DNA of 64,000 bases from Pseudomonas uvaldensis (GTDB lineage: Bacteria; Pseudomonadota; Gammaproteobacteria; Pseudomonadales; Pseudomonadaceae), in contig NZ_JAIWKS010000006.1 of the NCBI RefSeq assembly GCF_021271205.1, positions 1 to 64,000 on the forward strand. Direction: 5' to 3'. Positions 9,510-18,420 of the stretch are shown here, one piece after another. How positions within the stretch are numbered: the first letter of the stretch is position 1; every line of letters starts with the position of its first letter. The translations under genes were made by a program, and so were the position numbers. The notes under the pieces are model-generated. The model saw only the letters and a list, made by a program, of their open reading frames with translations, did not search any database and was not told where the DNA came from.

Positions 9510-9522
9510 GGGGGAGTTTTTC

Positions 9523-10389
9523 ATGAGCCAGTTATCGCCCGTGCGCGAAGAATACGAAGTCGACCTGCAACCCCTGGCCCACGTGTCGCTGGAGCGGGCA
9601 CTGCCCCTGAGGCAGCGCCTCTGGCAACAAGGCTGGCTGCGCAAAAGCCTGATCCTGTTACTGCTGGCGCTCTTGTGGGAAGCGGTGGCGCGTTATCAGA
9701 ACAACGACCTGCTGCTGCCGGGGTTCCTGCAAACGACCACCGCGTTGTACGACGGTTTGCTCAGCGGTGAATTACTGGGCAAGGTCTGGCTTTCCCTGGT
9801 GGTGCTGCTCAAGGGGTATCTGCTGGGGATTGTCCTGGCGTTCGGCCTGACCACGCTTGCGGTGTCGACGCAGTTGGGCCGCGATCTGCTCAGCACCCTG
9901 ACCTCGATGTTCAACCCGCTGCCCGCCATCGCCCTGTTGCCATTGGCCTTGCTGTGGTTCGGCCTGGGGCAGAACAGCCTGATTTTTGTGCTGATGCATT
10001 CGGTGCTGTGGGCGCTGGCGTTGAATATGTATGCGGGCTTTCTCGGCGTCTCCGACACGCTGCGCATGGCCGGGCGCAACTATGGGCTCAAGGGCCTGCG
10101 CTTCGTGTCGTTCATCCTGATCCCGGCGGCGCTGCCGTCGATCCTCGCCGGTTTGAAGATCGGCTGGGCCTTTGCCTGGCGCACGTTGATCGCGGCCGAA
10201 CTGGTGTTCGGTGCTACCAGCGGCAAGGGGGGGCTGGGCTGGTACATCTTCCAGAACCGCAACGAGCTGTACACCGACAAGGTGTTCGCGGGGTTGGCGG
10301 TGGTGATCCTGATCGGGTTGTTGGTGGAGAACCTGGTGTTCGACAGTTTGGAGCGGGTGACGGTGAAGCGGTGGGGGATGCAGCGGTGA
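9523..10389 (+). CDS. ABC importer permease (SsuC/TauC type)
   Basis: A 288-residue inner-membrane permease of the BPD_transp_1 family with about six membrane helices after a roughly 45-residue cytoplasmic N-terminus. The EAA-type coupling loop lies near residues 183-215 (GRNYGLKGLRFVSFILIPAALP). RBS GGGGAG lies before ATG 9523. It is the last gene of the operon; a REPIN follows within 25 bp. It translocates the compound bound by the 7618 gene product. Confidence 0.9.
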   Translation: MSQLSPVREEYEVDLQPLAHVSLERALPLRQRLWQQGWLRKSLILLLLALLWEAVARYQNNDLLLPGFLQTTTALYDGLLSGELLGKVWLSLVVLLKGYLLGIVLAFGLTTLAVSTQLGRDLLSTLTSMFNPLPAIALLPLALLWFGLGQNSLIFVLMHSVLWALALNMYAGFLGVSDTLRMAGRNYGLKGLRFVSFILIPAALPSILAGLKIGWAFAWRTLIAAELVFGATSGKGGLGWYIFQNRNELYTDKVFAGLAVVILIGLLVENLVFDSLERVTVKRWGMQR

Positions 10390-10411
10390 TGGTGCGGTGT
10401 CAGGGCGGACG

Positions 10412-10508
10412 CCATCGCGAGCAGGCTCGCTCCCACAGTGGATGGGTGTCGTTGCGAATAGTGCATTTAACACCGAACCCTGTGGGAGCGAGCCTGCTCG
10501 CGATAGCG
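10412..10508. repeat. REPIN after the sulfonate operon
   Basis: An inverted pair of REP sequences at 10414-10437 (ATCGCGAGCAGGCTCGCTCC...) and 10481-10505, separated by 43 bp. It can form one long hairpin and separates the importer operon from the convergent DUF6124 gene. Confidence 0.9.
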
Positions 10509-10531
10509 GTAGCCAATTCACTGCAAGAACA

Positions 10532-10897
10532 TCAGCCCGACGCCTGAACCTCAAGACGATCCATCGCTCGCTCCACCAGCAAATGCCCGCCATCGGCGAT
10601 TCGACTGATCGCCAGGATTACGCTGCGGCGCGTGCCGTCGACATCATCGGCCAGGTCGGCGGCGATGGCGCTGATGGAGCGCAAGTCTTCGGAGGCATTG
10701 GCCAGCAGGGTTTCGATGTCGATGTCCGGGGCGACCCTGAAGAGATGGGATGTGTCCGCGGTTTTTTCATCGGTGGGCTTGGGGTTGAGGTAGTAATCGA
10801 GGGCGCGTTCGGCGGCTTCGTCGAGCTTCTTGGCTTTTGCGGATTTGTCGGAGACGTTGCCAGGGCTTTCTGGCGGATTCGGGGTTACTTTGAACAT
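10532..10897 (-). CDS. DUF6124 family small protein
   Basis: A 121-residue soluble, acidic, mostly helical protein starting MFKVTPNPPE. It has a charged Lys/Glu/Asp-rich middle and a C-terminal helical part (DLRSISAIAADLADDVDGTR). The N-terminus is that of DUF6124 proteins, a family common and often multi-copy in Pseudomonas; no function is known to me. It is transcribed alone, away from a long leader that contains repeated CCTAAACAG motifs. No signal peptide or membrane helix is seen. Confidence 0.75.
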   Translation of the reverse strand: MFKVTPNPPESPGNVSDKSAKAKKLDEAAERALDYYLNPKPTDEKTADTSHLFRVAPDIDIETLLANASEDLRSISAIAADLADDVDGTRRSVILAISRIADGGHLLVERAMDRLEVQASG

Positions 10898-11294
10898 GAG
10901 ATATTACCTAAACAGTCAGTGGAAACCGTCACCGTTCGCTTGCACGCGAATAGGGGTGGCGGCCGTACGCAGGTGTGCAAGACCGGGCCTGTTTAGGACA
11001 CCCAGCAGATCCAGGGATCTCCTGCGCGCAGCCGCCATAAAGCCAGTGGGCAGCAGGGGCCCCTGATCAATGTAGCGTCGCAACCTAAACAGTTTGTTCG
11101 GACTTGCACGTCCGTGTCACCGTTTTTTCAGTGACAAACCCAGACTAGCGGTGGGCCCGAAGCCGGACAAGTTCACCAAAACCGCTACAACTTGAAGGAA
11201 ATCTCCTAGGACGCTGCTGGCCGCAATTAGCCCGGTAAAACCGCTTCCTTTTCCATTAGACTTGCAGCCCTCAAGCACGTCTCCAGGACACGGA
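10898..11294. promoter_or_regulatory. Long leader between the DUF6124 gene and the 11295 operon, with three CCTAAACAG motifs
   Basis: About 400 bp without a recognised gene. CCTAAACAG occurs at 10907-10915 and 11085-11093, and its complement CTGTTTAGG at 10989-10997, so three copies at intervals of about 80-95 bp. The segment around 10940-10995 (GGGGTGGCGGCCGTACGCAG...) resembles a block I recall upstream of small DUF6124/DUF3077-type genes in Pseudomonas, but I cannot verify that. A short palindromic piece, GTCACCGTTTTTTCAGTGAC, lies at about 11115-11135. A regulatory leader or small RNA is possible. Confidence 0.4.
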
Positions 11295-11795
11295 ATGCCA
11301 ATCCCTCCCAACCCGCTGCGCAAAGCCTTGGTCGTTTGGCTCTATGCCGCCGCCCTGGTGCATCTGCTCGTTGGTATCACGTTGAGCTGGGCAGGCCAGT
11401 CGGGATTGCTCGATGCGGGATTGCTCGATGGTTATCTGCAAACCCTCGAACAGGTTTTCTGGGGCGTCGATGGGGCACCCGCAGCCGCCCGTGCGCAACA
11501 GGTCTGGTGGCTGGCCTTGTTCGGGGCCACGTTACAAAGTTATTCGCTGTACATGCTGGCCCTCGTGCATATCGGCCATCGGCTGAGGCGTGCCATGCCG
11601 TGGGGCTGGTTGATCGCCGGCATCGTGCTCTGGGCGCCCCAGGACATGCTGATCTCGGCCCAGATGCGGGTCTGGTCCCATCTGGCGTTCGACGCCTTCG
11701 CCCTGTTGACGTTACTGCCGCCGCTGTTCTGGCTCTATTGCCATGATCGTCGCCATTTTCCCGATAACGCCTTGAGTCCATCGAACCATGCCTGA
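11295..11795 (+). CDS. Small four-helix membrane protein, operon partner of the SDR gene
   Basis: A 166-residue hydrophobic protein with about four predicted membrane segments (near residues 12-32, 68-88, 95-120 and 128-148) and no recognised catalytic motif. ATG 11295 is preferred over an upstream in-frame TTG at 11262. It overlaps the next gene by 8 bp, so it is co-expressed with the membrane-anchored SDR protein and the hydrolase-phosphotransferase fusion. Its function is unknown; a membrane subunit for the same pathway is inferred from the overlap only. Confidence 0.65.
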   Translation: MPIPPNPLRKALVVWLYAAALVHLLVGITLSWAGQSGLLDAGLLDGYLQTLEQVFWGVDGAPAAARAQQVWWLALFGATLQSYSLYMLALVHIGHRLRRAMPWGWLIAGIVLWAPQDMLISAQMRVWSHLAFDAFALLTLLPPLFWLYCHDRRHFPDNALSPSNHA

Positions 11796-13230
11796 GATTT
11801 CTCCTCTCGACTGGGCCATTACCCTGTTGATTGCCCAAGCCATCCTGGGTGCGCTGGACACCCTGTATCACCATGAACTCACTGTCGCGCTGCCTTATCG
11901 CCACAGTGCCCGCCTGGAGCTGTCGATTCACGCGTTGCGTTCGTGCTTCTACGGGATTCTGTTCCTGGGCATCGCGCATCTGGCGTTCCAGGGCACATGG
12001 GCCATTGTGATTGCGTTGCTGTTCGCGCTGGAGATCGGCCTGACGCTGTGGGATTTCGTGGTGGAGGATCGCAGCCGCAAACTGCCGGCTATCGAGCGGA
12101 TCATGCACACGGTGCTGGCGGTCAACGGCGGGGCCTTCTTCGCGTTGTACGGGGTGCAACTGGCGCAGTGGGCGAGTTTGCCGACCGGCCTGGGTTCGAT
12201 CGACCTGGGCTGGCGCGGTTGGCTGCTGACGCTGTTCGCCATCGGCGTCAGCGCATCGGGCATTCGCGACGGGTTGGCGGCGCTGCGCATGCAACGCAAA
12301 GGCATGCCGGCCAATCCGTTTGCCGGCGGTGCCTATAAACGCGTGCTGGTGACAGGTGGGACCGGGTTCATCGGTGAAGCCTTGGTCAACCAGATGCTGG
12401 ACGCCGGGCATACCGTCAGCGTGTTGGCCCGCGATCCATTGAGAGCGGCCTACCTGTTCGACGGTCGCGCCCGTTGCCTGCGTTCGCTGAGCAAGCTGGG
12501 CCACAATGAAGCCTTCGATGTCGTGATCAACCTGGCTGGCGCGCCGGTAGCCGGCCCGCGCTGGAGTCCAAAGCGCCAGGCACAGCTGCTGGCCAGCCGG
12601 GTCAACACCACCGAAGCGCTGATGACCTGGTTGAAGAATGCTCGGTACAAGCCGGCGTTGTGGGTCCAGGCCTCGGCCATCGGTTTCTATGGAGTGCGCG
12701 ATGCCAGTGAGAGCCTGGATGAGCATGCCGCCAAGGGCGACGGCTTCATGGCCGAACTCTGTGCCCGCTGGGAAGCCTCGGCGCTGCCGGCCACTGAGCT
12801 GGGCGTGCGTCAGGTGGTGATGCGCCTGGGCGTGGTGTTCGGTCCGGGCGGCGCACTGTTGCCGTTGCTGATTCCGTTTCGCTTGGGGTTCGGCGGGCGG
12901 ATGGGCGACGGCCGGCAGATCATGAGCTGGGTGCACCGCGACGATGTGATTGCCGTCATCGCACGGGCCTTCGACGACGACAATCTCAGTGGAACCTACA
13001 ATCTCGTGGCGCCGGAGACCGTCAGCCAGGCCGTGTTCGCCGAGCGCGTCGGCAAGGTCCTCAAGCGCCCGGTGTGGTTCCACATTCCTGCCGCGCCGGT
13101 ACGCGCCCTGGCGGGCGAGATGGCCCAGTTGTTTTTCGATGGCCAGCGGGTGGTGCCGAACCGTCTGATCGAGGCCGGCTATGTATTCCGTTACCCGGCA
13201 CTCGATGCAGCCCTGCGCGACCTGGCCTGA
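11788..13230 (+). CDS. Membrane-anchored SDR epimerase/reductase (TIGR01777-like)
   Basis: A 480-residue two-part protein. Residues 1-175 contain about four membrane helices, DoxX-like in character. Residues 185-480 are a nucleotide-sugar-epimerase-type SDR of the YfcH/TIGR01777 family. The Rossmann motif VLVTGGTGFIGEALV lies at about 187; NLAGAPV and the ASAIGFYG stretch of the active site follow; the C-terminal helices end near PALDAALRDLA. Most YfcH proteins are soluble and about 300 residues, so the membrane domain is an addition. It sits between a small membrane protein (8-bp overlap) and the hydrolase-RPH-like fusion (9-bp gap). It probably oxidises, reduces or epimerises a membrane-linked substrate; the substrate is unknown. 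Confidence 0.8.
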   Translation: MPEISPLDWAITLLIAQAILGALDTLYHHELTVALPYRHSARLELSIHALRSCFYGILFLGIAHLAFQGTWAIVIALLFALEIGLTLWDFVVEDRSRKLPAIERIMHTVLAVNGGAFFALYGVQLAQWASLPTGLGSIDLGWRGWLLTLFAIGVSASGIRDGLAALRMQRKGMPANPFAGGAYKRVLVTGGTGFIGEALVNQMLDAGHTVSVLARDPLRAAYLFDGRARCLRSLSKLGHNEAFDVVINLAGAPVAGPRWSPKRQAQLLASRVNTTEALMTWLKNARYKPALWVQASAIGFYGVRDASESLDEHAAKGDGFMAELCARWEASALPATELGVRQVVMRLGVVFGPGGALLPLLIPFRLGFGGRMGDGRQIMSWVHRDDVIAVIARAFDDDNLSGTYNLVAPETVSQAVFAERVGKVLKRPVWFHIPAAPVRALAGEMAQLFFDGQRVVPNRLIEAGYVFRYPALDAALRDLA

Positions 13231-13239
13231 GGAGCATCC

Positions 13240-15675
13240 ATGAGCAAGCCGCTGATGTACCTGTTGGCTGGCAATGGCAGCGCCGCCGATTGGTGGGACG
13301 ACGTGTTGCCGCACTTCGAAGATCACGAAGTGGTGCCGCTGGAGCTGCCCGGCTTCGGCAATCATCCGGACGCACCCTGCGAAGACCTGGCCGCCTACGC
13401 TCAGGCGCTGCTGGCGATGACGGTCAAGGGCAGTGCGATCGTCGCAGTCGGGGTGAGCGCGTTGCTGGTGCTGCATGCCTTGCAACGTCGACCGGGGCAC
13501 TTTTGCCGCAGTGTGTTGCTGGCGCCGGTGGGCGCCTTCCTGTGGCAGCGACGGCTTCCGGCATTGATGTCGCCGCTGCCGGTTCGCAAGAGCATTCATT
13601 GGTTGTTGGCGAACTCGCCGACGCTGTTTGCCCGCAAGTTTTCCAACCAGACCTGGACGCCTGAGCAATACCAGCGCATGGGCGCCGGCTATGCCCGCTG
13701 CCGCGCCTTTGTGCCGCTCTGGGATCTGCTGCGTGCGGACACCGCGTTGCCGTTGCTGGAATGGATCACTGATCCGGTCGAGTTGGTCTGGGGTGATCAG
13801 GACAACCTGCTGGGCATCGAGCAGGCGGCCGCCTGGTCCGCCATTCTCGCCCGGGCCGACCTGACCATCAGCCTCAAACCCGGCTGGGGTCACTACCCCT
13901 GGATCGACGCGCCGGCCGAGTTCGCTGCGTGGCTGGAGTCGGGTGAGCTTGGGTTCGTCGCCCATACCAAGGGTGGTCGCTTGCAGCTGGCCGCATTGGC
14001 CGGCCAGGCGGTGCCCCCCGCGCTGACGCTCAACGCGGCTGACGATCCGCGCCTGCCGGCATTTCTCGACAATCAACCGGACGCGAGCTGGGCGGTGCGC
14101 TCTTCCAGTTATGGTGAGGATCAGGCCGACGCGGCGAATGCCGGCTTGAGCAGCACCTTCCTGCGAGAACCGACCGGCAACGTGCCGGCGCGTATCGCCG
14201 AGTTGACGGCGGCGGGTGTCGAGGAAGTGGTGGTGCAGCGGTTCATCACACCGGTGCTGTCCGGGATCGCTTTTGTGCGTCACGTGTCAGTCGAGCTGGA
14301 GTGGGTCGAAGGTCATCTCGAGTCCTTGGCCGATGGTCAGGTGACCCCGGAACGCGCGATCATTTCCCGCCTCGGCGATTCCTGGAGCAGCGGCACGTTC
14401 AGGCCATCCCATGGCCTGACTGCCGACGTACTGTGGCGTTTCCTGCAGGGTGTGTTGCGGGTTTTCCACTACGTGCCCGGTGACGTCGAATGGGCTTGGG
14501 ACGGTGCCCGGCTCTGGTTGTTGCAGTACCGGCCGATCAGCGATTACGGCTGGCGTCGACACCTGACCGCCGCCAACATCGCCGAGATCCTGCCGCCGCA
14601 ACCCAGCGTAATGGTGGAATACGCCCAGCGGCGGGCGGCGGCGAGCATTCCGGCGGTCATGGCCCGTTGGGACTGCCGGGTGTTGCAGGACAACGAACCT
14701 TTCACGGCGGTGTTTGGCGGGGCTTCGTACATCAACAATGACTTGTTTCTTGCACGACTGGCAGATTGGGGCATCAGCTCCAGCAACTACTCGGGTGAGG
14801 TTGGCGGTGCCACGCCGAATTTGCCTTGGCGACCGCTGCGCCTGATTCGTTCGCTGCCGTTGTTCCTGCGCATGCAGCGCGTAGCGCGCGGGCATCTGTC
14901 GACGCTCGAAAAAGGCTTGCGACGTTTCGATCGGGAGCTGACTGAGTTGATCGGGCAGGGCGCTGACGGACAACAATTGGCCGACTGGTTCACCCGGTTC
15001 TACGTGTTCGTAGTGCAGGGCAACCTGTGCATCGCCACCGCGCTGGCGAGCAGTGGCGGTGACGCATTGGGGCGGCCTCCGACCGCGTATGACAATCTGC
15101 AAGCCGCTCCTCATCGCCTGCCCTGGGAAACCGACCCGGCGACGCCGCGCCCGGCGCGGACCGAACTGCCCTTGCAGGCTTTTCCGCGTTGGCCCCTGGC
15201 GGTTCGCCTCGCCCATTCAGCCGGCCTGCCGGGTCTGCGCGGTTACTATTTGCAAGTGCGCGAGTGGTATCGCGACAACCTGATGCGAATGTTCTTTCGC
15301 TTGCATCACGCCATGCCGACGGATGATCGGGCCCACTGGTTCGCTCCGCACCCGGACATCCGTACGCGTGAGGGCAGCTTCTGGCAGGATGGTCGCGAAG
15401 GCACCGAGCAGGCCAGTGGATTCCTGATCTATCCGGGCCAGGCCCAAGGCATCCTCGGTGACGACATTCTTTTGGAGGACACCCTCGACCCCGGTCGTCA
15501 TGCCCACTATCAGCAGGCTCGGGCGGTGATTGCGCGTATGGGCGGACGCCTGTCCCACGGTTCGACCTTGCTGCGTGAATTGCGCAAGCCTTCGGCGGTA
15601 TTGCCTCAGGTGAACGTGGGCTGGCTGGGACGGGAAGTGGTGTATCGCGATGGTGAACTGACGCTGGTGGAGTAG
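13240..15675 (+). CDS. Alpha/beta-hydrolase fused to a PEP-synthase/rifampin-phosphotransferase-like module
   Basis: An 811-residue fusion. Residues 1-235 form an alpha/beta-hydrolase with nucleophile S73 in VGVSAL, an acidic WGDQD and a late His in GWGHYP. Residues about 245-440 match the ATP-grasp PPDK_N domain (WAVRSSSYGED, VVVQRF, GDVEW, LLQYRPI). Residues about 440-720 are a helical part with no clear match. Residues 735-811 match the swivelling PEP-utiliser domain, with H773 in GGRLSHGST, the usual phosphocarrier His. No C-terminal PEP/pyruvate TIM barrel is present. The order ATP-grasp / middle / His domain is that of rifampin phosphotransferase, which moves the beta-phosphate of ATP to a small molecule. 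An added esterase or lipase domain suggests paired hydrolysis and phosphorylation; substrate unknown. Confidence 0.75.
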   Translation: MSKPLMYLLAGNGSAADWWDDVLPHFEDHEVVPLELPGFGNHPDAPCEDLAAYAQALLAMTVKGSAIVAVGVSALLVLHALQRRPGHFCRSVLLAPVGAFLWQRRLPALMSPLPVRKSIHWLLANSPTLFARKFSNQTWTPEQYQRMGAGYARCRAFVPLWDLLRADTALPLLEWITDPVELVWGDQDNLLGIEQAAAWSAILARADLTISLKPGWGHYPWIDAPAEFAAWLESGELGFVAHTKGGRLQLAALAGQAVPPALTLNAADDPRLPAFLDNQPDASWAVRSSSYGEDQADAANAGLSSTFLREPTGNVPARIAELTAAGVEEVVVQRFITPVLSGIAFVRHVSVELEWVEGHLESLADGQVTPERAIISRLGDSWSSGTFRPSHGLTADVLWRFLQGVLRVFHYVPGDVEWAWDGARLWLLQYRPISDYGWRRHLTAANIAEILPPQPSVMVEYAQRRAAASIPAVMARWDCRVLQDNEPFTAVFGGASYINNDLFLARLADWGISSSNYSGEVGGATPNLPWRPLRLIRSLPLFLRMQRVARGHLSTLEKGLRRFDRELTELIGQGADGQQLADWFTRFYVFVVQGNLCIATALASSGGDALGRPPTAYDNLQAAPHRLPWETDPATPRPARTELPLQAFPRWPLAVRLAHSAGLPGLRGYYLQVREWYRDNLMRMFFRLHHAMPTDDRAHWFAPHPDIRTREGSFWQDGREGTEQASGFLIYPGQAQGILGDDILLEDTLDPGRHAHYQQARAVIARMGGRLSHGSTLLRELRKPSAVLPQVNVGWLGREVVYRDGELTLVE

Positions 15676-15742
15676 GCGTGTTCGAAATTTGATCTGATAG
15701 GATTGCGCCTGGATCAATCCTGATTGAATACGAGTGCTCACT

Positions 15743-16678
15743 ATGCAACTCCCGGACATGAACCTGCTGGTCGCCCTCGACGCGCTGCTCGATGAGGGCA
15801 GCGTGGTCGGTGCCGCGCGGAGGATGAACCTCAGCCCCGCCGCCATGAGCCGCACCCTGACGCGAATCCGCGACGCCATCGGCGACCCGATCCTGGTGCG
15901 CGCCGGTCGCGGGCTGGTGCCCACGCCCAAGGCGCTGGCCTTGCGCGAGCAGGTGCGCGACGTAGTGGAACAGGCGGCGCTGGTGTTTCGCTCGGCCGAT
16001 GCCGTGGACCTGAGCACCTTGCGGCGACGCTTCAGCATTCGCGCCAACGATTTTTTTGTCGGTGTGTATGGCGGCAAGCTGTTCGACACCCTGGAGCGCC
16101 AGGCCCCCCATTGCGAGTTGCGTTATGTTCCGGAGGGCGACGGTGACGATGAGGCCCTGCGCGAGGGGCGTATCGACCTGAGCATCAGCAACACCCGGCC
16201 GGTGATGCCAGAGGTGAAGGTGCAGAACCTGTTTTCCACGCATTTCGTTGGCCTGGTGCGCGAAGACCATCCGCTGCTCGATGGCGAGATCACCGCCGAG
16301 CGATTCGCCGGTTTTTCCCATATCAGCATGTCACGGCGCGGTATCGCCCGCGGTCCCATAGACACTGCGCTCAATGCCCTTGGCCTGGAGCGGCGGGTGG
16401 CGGTCATCGCGCCGAGTTTCCATGCGGCGATGTTCACCTTGCCCGATTCAGACCTGATCCTGCCGGTGCCCAAGGAAGCCTTGCTGAGCGTCAAGCGCCT
16501 GGGGTTGCGCCTGCGTTCGTTTACCCTGCCGATCCCGCTGCCAACGCTGATGCTGACCCAGGCCTGGCATCCGCGCTACGACAACGACCCCGCCCACCGC
16601 TGGCTTCGGGAAACCCTCAAGGCCTGTTGCGAGGAGACGTGGACGGCGGCGCAGCCTGAATCAAACGCAGCCCAGTGA
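15743..16678 (+). CDS. LysR-family transcriptional regulator
   Basis: A 311-residue LysR regulator. The winged helix-turn-helix is at residues 5-64 (MNLLVALDALLDEGSVVGAARRMNLSP), followed by a linker helix and a two-lobed effector domain (about 90-300). ATG 15743 gives the family-typical short N-terminus; a GTG 9 bp upstream is less likely. It is followed by a REPIN and then, on the same strand, by the MFS efflux operon, which is its probable target. The inducer is unknown. Confidence 0.88.
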   Translation: MQLPDMNLLVALDALLDEGSVVGAARRMNLSPAAMSRTLTRIRDAIGDPILVRAGRGLVPTPKALALREQVRDVVEQAALVFRSADAVDLSTLRRRFSIRANDFFVGVYGGKLFDTLERQAPHCELRYVPEGDGDDEALREGRIDLSISNTRPVMPEVKVQNLFSTHFVGLVREDHPLLDGEITAERFAGFSHISMSRRGIARGPIDTALNALGLERRVAVIAPSFHAAMFTLPDSDLILPVPKEALLSVKRLGLRLRSFTLPIPLPTLMLTQAWHPRYDNDPAHRWLRETLKACCEETWTAAQPESNAAQ

Positions 16679-16681
16679 ATC

Positions 16682-16774
16682 CTGTGGGAGCGGGCTTGCT
16701 CGCGAATGCGGTGTGTCAGACGCCATTGTTGTTGTCTGACACACCGCATTCGCGAGCAAGCCCGCTCCCACAGG
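16682..16774. repeat. REPIN between the LysR gene and the MFS operon
   Basis: A near-perfect 93-bp palindrome. A REP at 16683-16706 (TGTGGGAGCGGGCTTGCTCG...) and its inverted partner ending at 16773 are extended by complementary inner arms (GCGGTGTGTCAGAC / GTCTGACACACCGC) around a short loop. It is the most symmetrical REPIN of the window and a likely transcriptional boundary. Confidence 0.92.
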
Positions 16775-16882
16775 GGGATTCATTGCTGCGCAGAACGCAT
16801 TTATAAACTGCCAATAAGTCACTTTTTGTCAGTCCTCCCGCTTTTTAAACTGCTCCGGTATTCTTCCGGAGTTTTCCAATCC

Positions 16883-18406
16883 ATGACCTCCCTCACGACC
16901 ACGGCACTCCCCGCGGCAACCGCCGCGCCGTCGGCGTTCGGTCCGCGAGTCGTCATCGGCTTGGTGGGTGTGTTGCTGGCGGTGCTCGTTTCGGGGTTGA
17001 ACGAGATGGTGACCAAGGTCGCCCTGGCGGATATCCGTGGCGCGATGGCCATCGGGTATGACGAAGGCACTTGGCTGGTGGGGTGTTATACCGCTACCTC
17101 GGTGGCCGCCATGGCCTTCGCGCCTTGGTGCTCGGTGACCTTTTCGCTGCGCCGCTTCACGCTGTGGGCCATCGGCTTGTTCGCCCTCCTGGGCGTGCTG
17201 TGTCCGTTGGCGCCGAACTACCAAAGCCTGCTGCTGATGCGGACCTTGCAAGGTCTGGCCGGCGGCGCGTTGCCGCCGATGCTGATGACCGTCGCCCTGC
17301 GTTTCTTGCCGCCCGGCGTAAAACTTTATGGCCTGGCCGGTTATGCCTTGACCGCCACGTTCGGTCCAGGCCTGGGTACGCCCCTGGCAGGCTTGTGGAC
17401 CGAATACGTCGGTTGGCAATGGACCTTCTGGCAAATCATCGTGCCCTGTCTGATCGCCATGGCTGCAGTGGCCTACGGCCTGCCTCAGGACCCGCTGCGC
17501 CTGGAGCGCCTCAAGCAGTTCAACTGGCGTGGCCTGCTGCTGGGTTTCCCGGCGATCTGCATGCTGGTGATCGGCGTGCTGCAAGGCAACCGGCTGGATT
17601 GGTTCGAGTCGAGCCTGATCTGTACCTTGCTGGGTGGCGGCGTGGTGCTGCTGGTGCTGTTCATGATCAACGAATGGTCGCAGCCGGTGCCTTTCTTCAA
17701 CTTGCAGATGTTGGGCATACGCAACCTGACGTTTGCACTGGTGACGCTGGCCGGTGTGTTGGTGGTACTGCTGGCGGTGATCATCATTCCGTCCAGTTAC
17801 CTGGCCCAGGTCCAGGGATATCGGCCGGTGCAGACGGCGCCAGTGATGCTGTTGATGGCGTTGCCGCAGGTGATTGCACTGCCGCTGGTGGCGGCGTTGT
17901 GCAATCTGCGTTGGGTCGATTGTCGCTGGGTGCTGGGGATCGGCCTGGGCATGCTGGCGTTGTCCTGCATCGGCAGTTCGCAGTTGACCTCTGCGTGGAT
18001 TCGCGATGATTTCTACGGTTGGCAACTGCTGCAGATCTTCGGCCAGCCAATGGCGGTGCTGCCGTTGCTGATGCTCTCCACCGGCAGCATCTCGCCAATG
18101 GACGGCCCGTTCGCTTCGGCCTGGTTCAACACGGTCAAGGGCCTTGCCGCCGTGATCGCTACCGGTGTGCTGGATGCGCTGACCACATCGCGCCTGCATT
18201 TCCACTCCACGATGCTGGTGGACAGCCTCGGTAACTCACCGTTGGTCGACACCGACTCCGCCTCGCTCGCCCATCGCCTTCACGAGCAGGCCGTGGTGCT
18301 GACGTTCTCCGATCTTTACCTGTGCATGGCAGGCGTTGCGCTCGTCCTGATCCTGCTCATTTTCTGGCTGCCGACGCGGATCTACCCGCCTGGCGCGCCA
18401 CGTTGA
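16883..18406 (+). CDS. MFS drug transporter, EmrB/DHA2 type
   Basis: A 507-residue inner-membrane transporter with about 14 membrane segments, as in the DHA2 (EmrB/QacA) branch. The early motif DEGTWLVGCYTATSVAAMAF resembles the EmrB helix-1/2 region, and motif C-like glycine-rich stretches are present (GLGTPLAGLWTEYVGWQWTFW). ATG 16883 with GGAG upstream is preferred to a 59-codon-longer reading that would begin inside the REPIN. With the adaptor 15 bp downstream and the outer-membrane lipoprotein after it, it forms a tripartite proton-driven pump. The substrate is unknown. Confidence 0.88.
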   Translation: MTSLTTTALPAATAAPSAFGPRVVIGLVGVLLAVLVSGLNEMVTKVALADIRGAMAIGYDEGTWLVGCYTATSVAAMAFAPWCSVTFSLRRFTLWAIGLFALLGVLCPLAPNYQSLLLMRTLQGLAGGALPPMLMTVALRFLPPGVKLYGLAGYALTATFGPGLGTPLAGLWTEYVGWQWTFWQIIVPCLIAMAAVAYGLPQDPLRLERLKQFNWRGLLLGFPAICMLVIGVLQGNRLDWFESSLICTLLGGGVVLLVLFMINEWSQPVPFFNLQMLGIRNLTFALVTLAGVLVVLLAVIIIPSSYLAQVQGYRPVQTAPVMLLMALPQVIALPLVAALCNLRWVDCRWVLGIGLGMLALSCIGSSQLTSAWIRDDFYGWQLLQIFGQPMAVLPLLMLSTGSISPMDGPFASAWFNTVKGLAAVIATGVLDALTTSRLHFHSTMLVDSLGNSPLVDTDSASLAHRLHEQAVVLTFSDLYLCMAGVALVLILLIFWLPTRIYPPGAPR

Positions 18407-18420
18407 ATCCGGGAGCTCCC

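Noticed and set aside
11377..14283. A 968-residue open frame on the minus strand
   Set aside because: It runs antisense to three well-supported genes, has an Arg/Gln/His-rich composition typical of a shadow frame in GC-rich DNA and shows no domain.
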